Source: Chamaecyparis obtusa (lineage: Eukaryota > Streptophyta > Pinopsida > Cupressales > Cupressaceae). Taken from it: a DNA stretch of 64,000 nt. The stretch spans positions 2,114,501 to 2,178,500 of the forward strand of contig BSBK01002925.1 in assembly GCA_027943335.1 (NCBI GenBank), given 5' to 3'. Position numbers and translations under genes: made by a program. Position 1 is the stretch's first letter; every line of letters starts with the position of its first letter. Of this stretch, positions 10,771 through 24,077 are shown one piece after another. Under the pieces are notes generated by a model. The model ran no database searches and had not been told where the DNA came from. It worked only from the letters and a program-made list of their open reading frames with translations.

Positions 10771-11446
10771 GAAATTTGATAATGCATGAGGTGGTGTGCA
10801 CACTCTCAACCATAAAAATTAGATAATGCATGAGGTGGTGTGCACACTCTCAACCATAAAAATAAGATGATCCATGATAGATATTTAAGTAAAACAAGTG
10901 ATCAACTCCAAACAAAATGTCACACTTGACAAAGACTACTTTTGTTAATCTCAGGTATACAAGACATTCTTGTCCATAGAGTGTGGTGGGCTTGGATAAA
11001 ATGGAATTGGAGTTAATTTTGTTGGTGTGTCCATACACTCATGTCAGCCAAAACTTATCTTATTGCATACATATTCACATGGACCATCACATGGGCTCAA
11101 AGAAAATTCATCCACACTTGTCCATGTTGTCGGCACTTTTTTTGGCTGAATATTCAGAATGGAGTTTCTTCAGAGTGTCCTCTGCTAAACAAAAGACAAT
11201 TATTCAACTTTGTCTACATCCACCAATTGAATGGAAGATTTAATAATGGCTTTTAGTAACTTATGGGAACAAAAATGTCTATTCATGGATAAGAATGTTA
11301 ATTGAAGACTCAATTTTGTTGAGCAAAGTAGTTTGCAGCAAAGAAATTTTATGAATGCATGTCTTCTTCTTAATGGGATGTGATGAATGACTGAGGAGAT
11401 TGTTTCTTCATAATTAACTTCCACTCCCCCCTCACACACACATTGT
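10771..11446. other. Spacer between the two duplication copies, no gene recognised
   Basis: I find no match elsewhere in the window and no convincing coding frame; the frames present are short and overlap on both strands. It opens with a 44-bp direct repeat (10778-10821 and 10822-10864, GATAATGCATGAGGTGGTGT at the start of each unit). Confidence 0.55.
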
Positions 11447-11835
11447 TTTTAAACCTCAAGCTTGGTTTACTTTTGTTAATGTAACTGCGTGCAAGTTCAT
11501 TTTACAATGCAAGCTGTTTCTTCTAATTTTGATTTGCATATTTGGATAGAAGTAATGTGAAAAAGAGAAATAAATTCTCTATTCTAGTAAGTGGAAGTTC
11601 TTTTTGTTTTTTTTTCACCATAGTTTCACTTTTTGGTTGATTGTCTCAATCCAAAAAAGGCTCAAGTTTTGATCAATCCTAATTTAAAATAAATATATAA
11701 TTTATTTCATGTATAAATTTATTTTAAAGTTTATATATCAAATTTGAATGTAATAAATAATTAAATAATCTAAGTTAAATTTAATTTTGTAATAATGAAA
11801 TTTATTTTAATTTAAATTTGTTTATTAAATAAATT

Positions 11836-11840
11836 AAATA
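11836..11840. repeat. Target-site duplication of element D, left
   Basis: AAATA immediately precedes the D 3' LTR. The identical AAATA at 62489-62493 follows the D 5' LTR, 50.6 kb away. Confidence 0.85.
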
Positions 11841-12243
11841 TGTTAAGATTTGATTAGATTGTATTTGATTCTATGTTTGGATTGCAGATTGAAATGATGA
11901 GACTTGCATTGATTGATGTATATATTTGTTTTTTGTTTGATGAGAATCAGATTATATATGAAAACAATATCGAGGAGACACATTGATGAATAAGCATGTC
12001 TCTACGTGAGTGGAGACACATCTTCATCAACATGTCTCCTTAATTAATCAATTGTTAATCAATTTGATTTACTATATTAATATTATGAGAACTCTACTAT
12101 CCTTAATTATATATGGATTAATATATATAATAATAATATCATCAATTATTATATATATATATATATATTAATGTGTATAATAGATTATTTATCACAATGT
12201 AAACATAGTCTCATTTATCTGAATGAAGCTACAAACATCAACA
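11841..12243 (-). repeat. 3' LTR of element D
   Basis: About 403 bp, starting TGTTAAGATTTGATTAG and ending ACAAACATCAACA. It contains the hairpin motif at 11974-12039 and an AT-rich core with TATATATATAT near 12150. Confidence 0.88.
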
Positions 12244-12262
12244 CTCCCTCTTAGCTAAGGAA
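12244..12262 (-). other. Polypurine tract region of D
   Basis: The plus strand reads CTCCCTCTTAGCTAAGG, which on the minus strand gives the purine run AAGAGGGAG directly next to the 3' LTR, as expected for plus-strand DNA priming. Confidence 0.65.
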
Positions 12263-13628
12263 GATAAAAATCAAAATGTCAGTTCCAATAAGTCAATTAA
12301 TTTTTGAATAGAGAAGATATCACCTCATCATGGTATGAGCATGCATATCAAGTCACATGATATTCACCATAACAAAAAGTATTTTAGATATCACCTCAAT
12401 ATGATATCAGAGATATGGTCTGACCAAGAATATCAAGTCTCATGATATTCACCATAAGTCATAGATTCATAAGAAATATCATCTCATGATATTGAGAGCA
12501 TTGACCATAGAATATCAAGTCTCATGATATTCACCAAGTACTCATAGTAATGGCCTACCAACATCAAGTCTCATGATGTCCACCAAGTACTCAACATATT
12601 CCCATAGGTAATGTGCACTTACCATAGGAACATACATATCATTTATCATGAATTGTTTTAGCCATCATAAGATGTCTATCATAATAGAAAATCATGGTTT
12701 GTTTAATGAACTCAATCCACCATGCAAGATATCATCTATCATGATCAGTTTCAGCCATCATAAGATGTCTATCATGATAGAAGATCAAGTTATTTTAAGA
12801 TCATCACCTACCAATAACTTTAACAAATACAAGTGATAATCATTTGGAAGTCGTCACTTCCTCATGATGTGCACAGGGGGTAGACCCATTAAAAAACATG
12901 ACATCCACCATGCCTCAACATAGAGGGTCAAAACAATGGATTTTACCTTGAACTTCTCTCACAAAGAAGAACTCATTGAGAAGACATCAATTTGTTGATC
13001 TTTTTCATGGAAGATTATTTAAGATAACCTTGTCAGATTCCCTCTGATTTCAATTTTTTGAGCTCCTCATCCAAAGTGACCCCAAAAGAGTCATACTCCC
13101 TCTAAATATGATATCAATCTTCTTTTCCTACAAGAGCATCCTCGAAAAAGATAAAGGAAAATATCTATGATAGTATGTATATAAAAATAAATAAGAGAGA
13201 GACAACACTGAGTAGATAAAGTAATACTCAAGAATAATAAATACTTATTTGTGCATCAACATCCTTGATACAAGTTTCTCCAAAGAGAGTGCATATCCAA
13301 CAGTTCAGAAAATATTCTCAATGTTGATTATATCTATTTTAACCATCGATAGTCAACCACCATATTCTTATCTCTTATTCATTGTAAAGGAGTCAGCATT
13401 GTTATTTGATTACTAACAACATATCCAAGGCAATGGAGATTTCCTTTCATCTCTTTCTTCTAGTGATCATGTGTAATTCATAGCATTCATTGTGTAGATA
13501 ATATCGCATTTTCTTAAGTCTCCATGTTGAAGAGTACTAATATTCATGTATTCTGCCATGTCCTCTCAAACACTTGCAACTAATGGTGACCCTCCCCACG
13601 CAGTTCATCTCATCCACAAGCTACCTCT
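12263..13628 (-). other. D-element interior, right copy, non-coding 3' part
   Basis: It is collinear with 5986-7370 and has the same AAGTCTCATGATATTCACC iterations (near 12345-12580) and the same roughly 93-bp tandem pair near 12636-12790. No protein motif is recognised. Confidence 0.7.
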
Positions 13629-13722
13629 TCATGATTTATTTCCACTAAATCCTACTACGCCACTCAGATCAAAGTTTGGCCAAGGGCCTAGTACACTCTC
13701 CACACAGAAAGGAAAGAAGTCC

Positions 13723-14572
13723 TGATGCAGGAGCATCCTAGGGTAGTTGGCTATCCATCATGTTGGAGTGTTTTGGTCCCTATGTTGCTCGGTTACAGTG
13801 TTGACCGAGGGGCTCGATCATAGAGTATTTCTCGGTTGTAGTATTAACTAAGGGACTCAGTACCTAAGGGGCTCAGTCATTGAAGGAACTCAAAAAACTT
13901 TTGTGATCAGTAGAACTTGTGCTCAGTGATGCTTATGGTGCCTAGACGACATGCTTGCTCAATGATGCCTAGCTTTCTTGGTAGTTTGGCTTACCGACTA
14001 GAGTTCTTGTGGATTTGATGGTCTGACTTGATATATTTAATGTGGGTAGCTTATGCTTTATTCTCCTATGTGGATCTAGAGGCCAACATGGAGAATTAAT
14101 TAATGTTAAGGCTATTGGAGAGCTGACTTGTATTGTGATTAATATTTATTTTTTTAGGAGCTGACTTGGGCTTGGAGTTATTTCTTTCTTCTAGTCAGCT
14201 TGTGGCTAAAGAAGTGTATTTAAGAAAGGTTTGGGTAGGTTGTAGGGCCATCATTCAGCATGGAGTAGTGAAGAGGAATGATGTTGAGCAGGCCTAGTAG
14301 CTAGTGTGGGCTTGGAAGACAAGAAGATTGCTTGGTTGCTTCCAAGAACAAGTTTAGACTTTCTTGGGGTTTCTACTAGTTACTATAGCCTGTTGTTATA
14401 GATTTGGCTATCTTGGAGTTTGATCCTACGAGGTCTTGTAGAATTACTATTTTAATTATTTGTATTTGGTTGTAATTCAGAAGGCCTTACAATGGGGTAT
14501 GTTGAATAAAATTCTATTTGAGCATTTTCTTTTTTGTTATTGTTGTGAGTGTAAGGTTTGGACTATCCATTC
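13723..14572 (+). repeat. 5' LTR of gypsy A-1, left part
   Basis: It starts TGATGCAGGAGCATCCT and is interrupted after GACTATCCATTC, where gypsy B+ begins. The remaining last bases are at 35035-35061. Confidence 0.9.
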
Positions 14573-15374
14573 TAATGTAGGATCATCTTGGGTGTAAGAG
14601 AAATCTTGCATCACCCAAAAATATTTTTGGTTTCTTTTCAATAAGGGCTATCTTGTGTAGAGCTGCTATTTATGGAAACTTACTATTTTTAGTAAGTTGG
14701 TCATACAATCTTAGAATGTTCTAATTTCATAGGTGGAGGTTCATCTTAGTCATATTAGCCTACCAGTTGAGTTTCATTGTCATATCATCTATATCAGTGA
14801 ACTTATTGAGGTTTTTGGTTACAAAATCTTTGAGCTCAATTTTGAAGGCCTTAGAGGCTCCAGATCATGATCGACCCCCAATTGATTGGAACTTGCACAA
14901 GTTAGGCATTGTAGAAGAGGTCCTATCATTTCTGCAAAGTGGTTATAATAGAAAGATGATGCTACGGTTAGAAAGGTATGGCCTCCAGAAGTTGGGCTAC
15001 CTAAAAACATATTAAGTAATTATTTTGAGCTGACCCTAATGTAATATTGTGAAAAATAAATAATTCTTGGGATAGTCAGCCTTAAGTGCTAAATTTTTAG
15101 AACCTTCTCAGGTGGTGGAAATTGCCTATATAAGAATGGCCCATAGTGTTGTCTAGGGTAGTTATAGGTAGATCTAGGTAATAATTCAAGGCTTTTTCCT
15201 ATAGAATATTATAAGGGAAAATTTTGGCCATGTGGCTTTGCATATTGTAATTCTAAAATTTTTATTTCCATAATTATGGAGATAATAAGAAGCCCATTTT
15301 CTATTCTTGCAAATTTTTGTTGTTTCTCTATTTTTGTTATGTGCTTGTAGTATTAAGGGGAGCACCCTTCATCA
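14573..15374 (+). repeat. 5' LTR of gypsy B+
   Basis: 802 bp, TAATGTAGGATCATC at the start (decayed TGATG) and GGGGAGCACCCTTCATCA at the end. A short plus-strand frame at 14767-15015 is fortuitous. Confidence 0.9.
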
Positions 15375-15376
15375 AG

Positions 15377-15388
15377 TGGTATCAAAAT
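15377..15388 (+). other. PBS of gypsy B+ (decayed)
   Basis: TGGTATCAAAAT matches the first eight bases of TGGTATCAGAGC; the last four are mutated. It lies 2 bp after the LTR. Confidence 0.8.
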
Positions 15389-15477
15389 AGGAGTTCTTGA
15401 GTGTGTAAACAAATCACCAATGGTGAGGTAGTTTGCACTAAGACCATGGTTTAGGGTTTCAGTCATAAAGCGCAAAA

Positions 15478-17743
15478 ATGCCTTCACAAAGGGAACATGG
15501 TGGAAGAGCTAGTGGTGTGACACCTGAGGTTAGAGCACTCTAGAGACAAGTGTGAGTATTGCAAGTAGAGATTCACAGAGGAATGAATCTTAATGTCAAA
15601 GATGAAAGCGAGGATGAAGCTGAAGAAGAAGGAAATTATGATCAAGAAGGAGAAGGTGAAATTCTAAACCAAGAGGAAGAAAGTATTTTTTGGGCCATTT
15701 CCAAGATCGGGAAAAGACCTAAGATTGAGGTTCCTACATTTTTAGGAAACCTTAACCCAAAGGAGTTGATCGACTAGATCAATGAATTAGAAGAATATTT
15801 TGAGTATGAAGATATGGAGGATCCTGATTGGATCAAGTTTGAGAAGGCCAGACTGAAGGGTCATGTGAAGATCTGGTGGCAAGAGATTCAATTGGAGAAA
15901 AATCAAAGAGGAAAGGAGAAAATTAGAAGATGGAATCAAATGGTGGATAAATTGAAGCTACAGTTCATTCTTGTTGATTATGAGCTTGACCTACTAAAGA
16001 AAATGCAAGGTTTCAAGAAGCAGGAAGATCTGTTCAGAAGTATACAGAGGAGTTCTATAGAATCCTCATCAGAATAGGCCATGTAGAAGCTGATAAGAAG
16101 AAAGTTTCCTATTACCTTAATGGGTTGAGGCCCATCATTCAAGAAGAGTTGAATCTAGTTCAAATGAATAGTATTGAAGAGACATACTAGTTTTCCCTAA
16201 AAGTAGAAGAAAATCTAAACAAGAAGTTTGAGAGCAGACAAAGTGAAAGAGGGCATAGTGGATGATCTGGTGGATGGTCTTATGGAGGTCAAAATGAAGA
16301 TCCAAAAAAGAATGATGAGGCTAGTAGCAATCAAAATTAGAGAGGAAAAAATTTCAATTGCTTCCATGAACAAAATAATAGGGACCAGAGAGGAAGAAGA
16401 AGAGGAAAAGGATCAGGAAGAGGAGGCTTTCATGGAACATGTTTTCACTTTGGAGAAGAAGGTCATAGGGCATATGAATGTCCTCAATGCCAAGGAAGGA
16501 TAGATAGGAGAACTAAAGGCAAGGCTAGAGTTGCACATGTAGATAAAGATACAAGATCATCACATTCTGAAGATGTTGATAGAGGAGAAATGCTAATTAA
16601 TAAAACAGTCCTGCTAAGTCATGAGAATGAACTTGAGCAAAGGAGGAGCTTGTTTCCCACTAGATGCAAGTGTGAGAGTAAATGTTGTGATGTGATTATT
16701 GATAGTGGAAGCCTTGACAATTTGGTGTTATAAGATATGGTCACAAAGTTGAAGCTCAAGAGACAAAAATACTCACATCCATACTGAATCGCTTGGGTGC
16801 AAGATGACCACAAGGTCATGGTCAATGAACAATGCCTAGTAAAATTTAAGATTCTTGAATACCATGATGAGGTACTATGTGATATCATATGTATGGATAC
16901 ATGTCATATGTTATTGGGTAGACTGTGGCAGTTTGATAGGCATGTTGTACATGATGGTCATTCGAATACCTATTCCCTGACAAAGGATGGAGTGTGACAT
17001 AAGCTAAAACCATTGAAGGAGATAGAAGAAAAGGTATGTGGTAATGTAAGAATAAGTTTTGTTGATGGAATAAAATTCCTAGATGGTATGAGGAATGAGA
17101 ATATGTGTTTTTCTTTAATTCCAAAAGCTGGTAAAGAGGAAGTAGAAGATGTACCTATAGAATTTGCAGATTTGTTGCATGAGTCTCAGGATATTGTATC
17201 CAATAATGTACCTGATCGATTACCACCAGTAAGGAAGATCAGTCATTAGATAGACATATCCTAGGAGCCAATTTTCCAAATAGGGTAGCACACAGAATGA
17301 CACCAGTAGAAAGTGAGGAGTTGAATAGACAAGTACATGAGTTATTACAAGTGGTTAATTTGAGAGAGTTTGAGTCCCTGTGTTGTACTAGTAGTGTTAG
17401 CACAAACAATAATGGAGAATGGATGATGTGTATAGATTCTAGAGCTATCAATATGATCACAATCAAGTACAAGTTTCCTTTGTTGTGAATGGACAATATT
17501 ATGGACTCTTTGAGTGGAATTATGCATTTCTCAAAGATAGATTTGAAGAGTGGATATCACTTGATTTGGATCAGAGAAAGAGATGAATGGAAGACTACTT
17601 TTAAGACAAAGGAAGGATTGTATGAGTGGTTAGTCATGCCTTTTGGGCTAACCAATGCACCAAGCACTTTCATCTAGCTCATGAATGAGGTTCTGAAAGA
17701 ATTTCTAGGTAAGTTTGTCATTGTTTACCTAGATGATATTTTG
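15478..17743 (+). pseudogene. Gag-protease-RT (N-terminal part) of gypsy B+
   Basis: It starts at the ATG in MPSQREHGGRASG. Gag homology includes EIHRGMNLNVKDESEDEAEE, an acidic stretch and RLKGHVKIWWQEIQLEKNQR. The zinc knuckle near 16440-16490 reads CFHFGEEGHRAYEC, with the second Cys replaced by Phe. The protease has VIIDSGSLDNLVL. The RT start has [27 protein letters not shown] and [13 protein letters not shown], then YLDD at the very end. Stops include 16995-16997 and 17486-17488. A frameshift lies near 16020. The frame is cut two bases into the codons after YLDDI by copia C1. Confidence 0.9.
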
Positions 17744-19241
17744 TGTTAATATGATTTAGAACAATAGAGAGGGGGGGTGAATCAGTTGTTCTCAGGTCCT
17801 GATGTATAAGAAAAACTTTAAAAATTTTCTTTAAATTAGATCTAACAATCAAAACCAACTCACTCATCACTGATTCAATAATAGAAACATATAACATTGT
17901 AGTCCACTACCTAGTTGTATCTAACTTGTAAAACACAAAAAATGTTCAAACCAAAACATTCACACAAGCATTGACACTAGGAATTATAGTGGAAATCCAA
18001 TACGGGAAAAACCATTTTGTAACATGCTACTATTATTTTCACTCTTCTGAAGTGAGCTCAGTTAAAAGCCAACCCCGTCAAAAGTTACAATACACACTAT
18101 TAGGTGTGACCCAATTAAAGGATTTCAATCACCCTATTAAAAATGAGCCTTATTATAGGACTTACATACATTCTATTAGAATGTAGCCTTGTTCAAAGGA
18201 TTTAACATATGACTGTTAGGTCAACCTCTATTAAAAGGATTTTGACTGTTACAATGGTTAGAAAGTAGTAGCAGTATTGATCTGAAAAACACACAACTCA
18301 CTTTGCAAATATCAGATCCAATTCTGTACACTAATGCTAATTTACTAACTTTGAAACTTTTCCATTTCCATCTCTGATCTTCTCAGAACTTTTCTTCAAG
18401 AAACCACCACACTTCTCCTTTAGCCTTTTCTGCTTATACAGTCAATAAAACTTACTGATCTTCCAACATCATTTTTTCACCCATGCATACGCATCTAATG
18501 CTTAGGTTCCCTTAATACTTTTCTCAATTAGGTTAACTCATCTTTTGCCACTCAATCTCCTTCATAGATCTTAGGGTTAGATCAGATTCATTGAATCTAT
18601 CCACTTTATGTTCTTCAGCTCCTTTTCTAGAAACTTCTCAAATCTGTTAAAGATTTACAATAGAACATTTTTTAGTGCATTCAATGCTTTCAAACAATCA
18701 ATAAATAAAGTCAACACATTTTACATAATCCAAGAATTCAACAATGTCGGCTCCAAATCTGAATTCTCTTCAAATATAAAAATGCTAATGCTCGGTCAAT
18801 ATTGTGATCAACTACTCAGTCTTTATGTAGAAAGCTCAGTCATTACTAAAAATGTTTCCTCAGCTTATACTATCTTTCTCGGCAATTAACTGATGTTCGG
18901 TCAGCACTAAAATTTTTCTCAGCATATATTGACTCGGTCAACACTAACATCACTCAGCTTAAACATGATTTCTCTATTTTTACTCTATCAAGCCTACCAG
19001 TTTAGTATTCAATCTTACTAAGATAAATAATACATTGTCTCATCATTGTACAATATAGTCAAGTACACTTTGTAGTATCAAGATAACTCAACCTTTCCTT
19101 AGGTGCTATTGTTACCAACCTTGCCCCAATCCTTCACAACAATACAATAGATATAGTACATTCCTAAGTAGTAGCAGTCTTACTAGTGAAGGTTTGACAT
19201 CAATGACAATACAACAATTGTTTCAATTACAATTTCCAATA
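17744..19241 (-). repeat. 3' LTR of copia C1
   Basis: 1498 bp, starting TGTTAATATGATTTAG and ending AATTTCCAATA (ancestral ...CCAACA). It contains the run of seven G before TGAATCAG and a cluster of CTCGGT/CTCAGT words near 18790-18970. Confidence 0.9.
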
Positions 19242-19258
19242 ATCTCTCTCTTTGACAT
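19242..19258 (-). other. Polypurine tract of copia C1
   Basis: The plus strand ATCTCTCTCTTTGACAT is the complement of CAAAGAGAGAGAT, a purine run abutting the 3' LTR. Confidence 0.8.
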
Positions 19259-19714
19259 TGATGGAAACACCATATGATATCACCTGAATAACACATGGAT
19301 TACCAACCAATCCAAAAACTTATCTATCCATCAGAGAAAAATTTGTAATATCCTTAGCTTCATTCTAATTTAGAATCTATAAGCCTCACTTCTGTGACCG
19401 TCAGAAATATTTAGATCTCCCTCTATCCCGGTTCTTCATCTCAGTTCATCTCCCTTACTTTTCAGTATCATGTGTTATTATATAATCTCAACTCATCTCC
19501 CTCTTTGATAAAAATGACAAAGCAGCAACTAAAACACACATCCATCAGATGTAGGTATTATCTATGCAACTCAGTGTTTCTCCCTCTGTCATCTTTCTTA
19601 TGACTGATTCCTTTTCTTTTCTCTTCTTCACAACTCCAGGCCTGTCCTAAAGTGTGACAATCTTCTAAATCAATTTGTCAAATATTCTACTATAGCATAT
19701 TTGATGTAGTGCTC

Positions 19715-22202
19715 CTAGCTTGAATAGGTAGCCTCAGTTAGGGGAAGGACCCTTAATTGACTTCTCAAATACTCATGAGCTTCTCTCGGTAAAGCTTTAG
19801 TGAATATGTCTTCTAATTGTTCCTTTGTATTCACATATTCCATTCAAACCTTTTTATCTTGTACCAATTCTCTCAAATAGTGATACTTGATTGCTATGTG
19901 CTTTGTCTTAGTATGCATCACTAGATTCTTAAAAATATTGATAGCACTTGTGTTGTCACAGAAAATAACAATAGGTTCAGTGATTTCTTCGTTCATGTCT
20001 ACCAACAATTATTTTATCCATACCAAATTTGAACAGTTTACTATAGCAGCAACATACTCAGCCTTGGTAGTAGATTGGGAAATACAATTTTGTTTCTTTC
20101 TTGTCCAGGAGACTAATCTCTATCCAAGAAAGAAATCTCCACCACTAGTACTCTTTCTATCATCTACATTTCCTGCCCAATCAGCATCTCTATATACTCT
20201 TAGTTCAAATATGTCATCCTTCTTGTAATATAGCCCATAATCAGCAGTCCCTTTCAAATATCTCATAATTCTTTTCATAGCCATCATGTGTGTTTCCTTA
20301 GGATTGGTAGAGAATCTTACCACAATCTCAATAGCTAGTGCAATATCTGGTCTACTATGTACAACATACTACAATTTTCCAATCATGGATCTATACAAAG
20401 TCTGGTTCATTTCTATAGCATCATCATTCTTAGATAAATTTTGTCTAGTAACCATAGGAGTACTCACTAGTCTAGAATCTTTCATCCCAAAAAATTCCAG
20501 TATCTCATTAACATACTTAGACTGTGTAATGAAAATTCCTTTCTTCATTTGATATACTTGTAAACCAACAAAGAATTTGATCTCACCAAACATGCTCATT
20601 TCAAATTCAGTTTGCATTTCATTTGAAAATATTTTACACAAAGCATCTTCTCCACCAAAAATAATATCATCCACAAATTTTTTGCCAACAGGATACCTTT
20701 ACCTTCTTCATCTTTCATGTATAGATTGCTTGTGTCATTTGTTCTTGAAAATCCAATCTGTATCAAGTAGTTATGCAACTTCTCATACCATGCTCTAAGG
20801 GCTTATTTCAATCCATATAGTGCTTTTTTTAGTTTTCATACCATGTGTCTTTTGTTTGGATCAATAAAACCTTTTGGTTGTTCTATGTAAACTTCTACTT
20901 CTAGTATACCATTTAAAAATGTAGACTTGACATCCATTTGATATACCTTGAAATCTTTATAAGTAGCACATGCAAGTAGAGTTCCTACTCCTTCCAATCT
21001 AGCTACAGGGGCAAATGTCTCCCCATAATCTATTCCTTCTTCTTGTGTATACCCTTTTCATACTAGCCTAGCTTTTTTCTTAGTTATTTCACCATTTTCA
21101 TTCATCTTATTCCAAAACACCCACTTTGTTCCTATAACATTTTTGTTTTCAAGTCTTGGCACCAGAGTCCAAGTATCATTCTTCTCTATCTGGTCAATCT
21201 CTTCATTCATTACATGTATCCAGACTTCATTTTCTAATGCCTGCCTAGTTGACTTGGGTTCAAATTCACATAGTAAAAATGTTGGATCTTTTGTCTTACT
21301 TTTGGTCTGAATTCCAGTATTTTTGTCTCCAATTATCTATTCAGGCTTGTGATGTCTTCTTACATATTTTTCAAAAATAGGTTCAACTCTTCTCTCTTCT
21401 ATTTCATCAGGTTCCCCAACAGATTGTCAAATTTAGCTTCTGAATGCTAGGCAACCTCTTCCTGATACTCAGCAACATTATCTTTTCACTTGGCATGTTC
21501 TTGTTCTCTATTGGCACTATTTTCCTGATGCTTAGCTTCATCTTCCTATTGCTCAACATTGCTTACCTAAGACTCGGCATCAGGTGCAAACCTTTTACTT
21601 GTCTCTTCTTCTTCTTCAATATACACAAAAGATCTATAATCTTATGGTTCTCTTTTTCTTTTAGCTTCATTTGTTTCTGCATACTAATCAACTTTCACAT
21701 TCACACTTTCCACAATTTTTTTAGTGTTAGAGTTCAAAAACTTATAAGCTTTACTTTTTGTGGAATATCCTAGGAATATGCCTTCATCACTTTTAGCATC
21801 AAAATTTCCATTCCTATTGTCTTTTACTATGTAGCATTTGCTTCTAAAGATTCTAAAGTATTTAATACTTGGTACATGTCCATGCCATAATTCATAGGGT
21901 GTCAAATTTGTACCTTTCCTGATCTGTACCTAGTTAAGAGTGTAGATAACAGTGCTTATAGGCTCTTTCTAGTATTTTTGTGTCACATTCTTTTCAATCA
22001 ACAATGTCCTTGCACAATCCAAGATAGATCTATTTCTTCTCTACTATACCATTCTGAGGAGGTGTTCTAGGTGTAACATTTGTCTTTTAATTTCTCTTTC
22101 ATTGAAAAATAGATTGAATTCATTTGATGTAAATTCTCCACCTCGGATAGATCTAAGACATTTCAGGTTCCTACCTGTCTCCTTTTCAACCTTAGCCAAA
22201 TA
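19715..22202 (-). pseudogene. Integrase C-part, reverse transcriptase and RNase H of copia C1
   Basis: This continues the polyprotein in several frames. The integrase tail has MTPYELWHGHVPSIKYFRIF and EGIFLGYSTKSKAYKF (21905-21684). RT has the KFVDDIIFGGEDALCK active-site region near 20660, with the frame broken just before it, then FFVGLQVYQMKKGIFITQSK. RNase H has RYLKGTADYGLYYKKDD and DADWAGNVDDRKSTSGG (20323-20120). The natural C-terminal stop is at about 19715-19717. Many stops and at least three frameshifts make it inactive. Confidence 0.88.
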
Positions 22203-23999
22203 CTACTTAAAGAATTGAAAAGTTTCATATTTTTCTTTTAGAAACATTACACGCATCATCCTAGTATGATCATCAATAAACAAGATAAAATATCTAGCAC
22301 CACAATAACTTTGTACACCCATAGGTGCACAAAGGTCAGTATGAACCAAATCTAAAATATTTTCAGAAGTAAAGGATTTGCTCTTAAAACTTGACTTTGT
22401 CATTTTTCCTAACTGACATTCCTTGCACATCACATTCTGAGGTTTCTTCAATCTAGGTAGACCTCTTACTTTCTTCTTTTTACTTATTTCTACTAGATTA
22501 CCAAAGTTAACATGACATAGCCTCTTATACCATAACCAAATGTCATCAAGTTGTGCAACCATACATGTTTCTTCAGATAGGTCAAGATAGAACAAAATAC
22601 CTCTTGTATGTTCTCCACTTCCAATCAATTCACTAGTAGCATTAAATATTTTAGTTTTCTTGTGATGAAATTTCACTTGGTAACTAGTTCTGTTGAGATG
22701 AGCAACACTTAGCAGATTATAATTTAAACCTTCAACCCAATATGCATTTTCATAAGAGATCTTATCAGTTAGTTTAATCAAATCTTTTCCTCTAATAGGA
22801 CATGGTGCACCATTACCAAATGTTACACTTTTACCTCTATAATGATGTAAGGTCTCAAACTTACTCTTGTCACCAGTCATGTGATGTGAACAACCACTAT
22901 CAATAATCCATTTGTCATTCTTGTTCACATAGGAAATGAATGTAGTTTTCTCATCCTCATCAGATTCATCTTTCATTGCAACATAGACTACCTCAATTTC
23001 CAAATCATCACTATCAGTGTCAGTTTCTTCTTCAGCAATGTAACAAGACTTCTTACCTTTTCCTTTATAGTCTTTCTTCATTCAGTAGCTTCTATCATCT
23101 CTTTTATCTTTATGCTTTCCTTTTCTTTCTTCATCTTTATCTTTCTTGTCAAGACATCTAGCAGCTCTATGACCAAATTTATTACATGCAAAACATATAA
23201 TAGGGAGTTTACCTTTATACTTTCCTTTTCCCCTTCTCAATCTTCTAGCCATAAGATCTTCTAGATATTCAAGTTCTTCATCACAAGTGTCACTATCACT
23301 TTCACTTTCACTTTCACTAATGCATCTTTCTTTTTGTTTCTTTAACTTGTTTAGAACTAATTGTGACTTGAAAGCAGATTCAACATTACCAATACTACCA
23401 ACAGTGAAGTTATCATAATTAGAGAGTTCAAAAGTAGTTAGCTTGCCAACCAAACTTTCCAAAGTAAGCACATTTGTAGAGTTACATCTAGATTCCTGAA
23501 TAGCTGAGATCTTAATAGCATATATAGGATAAAGAGTTCTTAGTACTTTTCCAATTACAATTTCATCATCAATAATCACATTTTCTTCTCTAATAGCATT
23601 CACAACTTCTTTTATTCTACCATAATATTGTGCAATGTTCTCACCTTCTTGCATTCTCATTTCATCAAAATTACCTCTGAGACTCTCGGCCTTAGCTTTT
23701 AGTACATCTAAGTCACCACCATAGATATTTACAAGAGTGTCCCACATCTCGTTAGCACTTGTGCAATCCTTAACATATTCAAATTCTAGATAGCTTAGGG
23801 CAGATGCAATTTCCAACATTGCCTGGTTATGTTCTTGCTTAGCTCTCATTTCTTTAGTAGTCAAAGGTGTGATAGGTGAGACATAGTCATTCTCAATGTA
23901 GTACTTTGTAGAATCATCAATACTGGCTAGATGTAGCTTCGTCAAGCTTTGCCATGCAGGGAAGTTTTTCTTATTTAGCTTCGGTACCTCCTTATACAT
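22203..23999 (-). pseudogene. Gag-protease-integrase (N part) of copia C1
   Basis: It starts at the ATG at 23999 (MYKEVPKLNKKNFPAW). Gag is of the UBN2 type (about residues 1-230), followed by a Ser/Glu/Asp tract (SESESESDSD), a basic patch and the zinc knuckle CFACNKFGHRAARC. The protease has WIIDSGCSHHMTG. The pre-integrase region has LCHVNFGNL and CKECQLGK, followed by HTDLCAPMGVQSYCGARYF and FIDDHTR of the integrase core. Only one stop (at about 23082-23084, RSY*, ex-Gln) lies in this 1.8-kb stretch, so the reading frame is remarkably preserved. The stop after QFFK at 22203 precedes more integrase sequence. Confidence 0.92.
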
Positions 24000-24063
24000 C
24001 TTGATAATTTTCTTCAAGTCTTTTTAAACTTGATTTCTATAAACACCAATAATAAGCAACACA

Positions 24064-24076
24064 GCTCTGATTCCAA
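24064..24076 (-). other. PBS of copia C1 (decayed)
   Basis: The plus strand GCTCTGATTCCAA is the complement of TTGGAATCAGAGC, one change from the iMet primer site, just inside the 5' LTR. Confidence 0.8.
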
Positions 24077-24077
24077 T

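Noticed and set aside
10850..11439. Several overlapping 60-86 codon frames on both strands in the spacer
   Set aside because: They overlap each other, lack recognisable domains and have no consistent strand or context. I treat them as chance frames.
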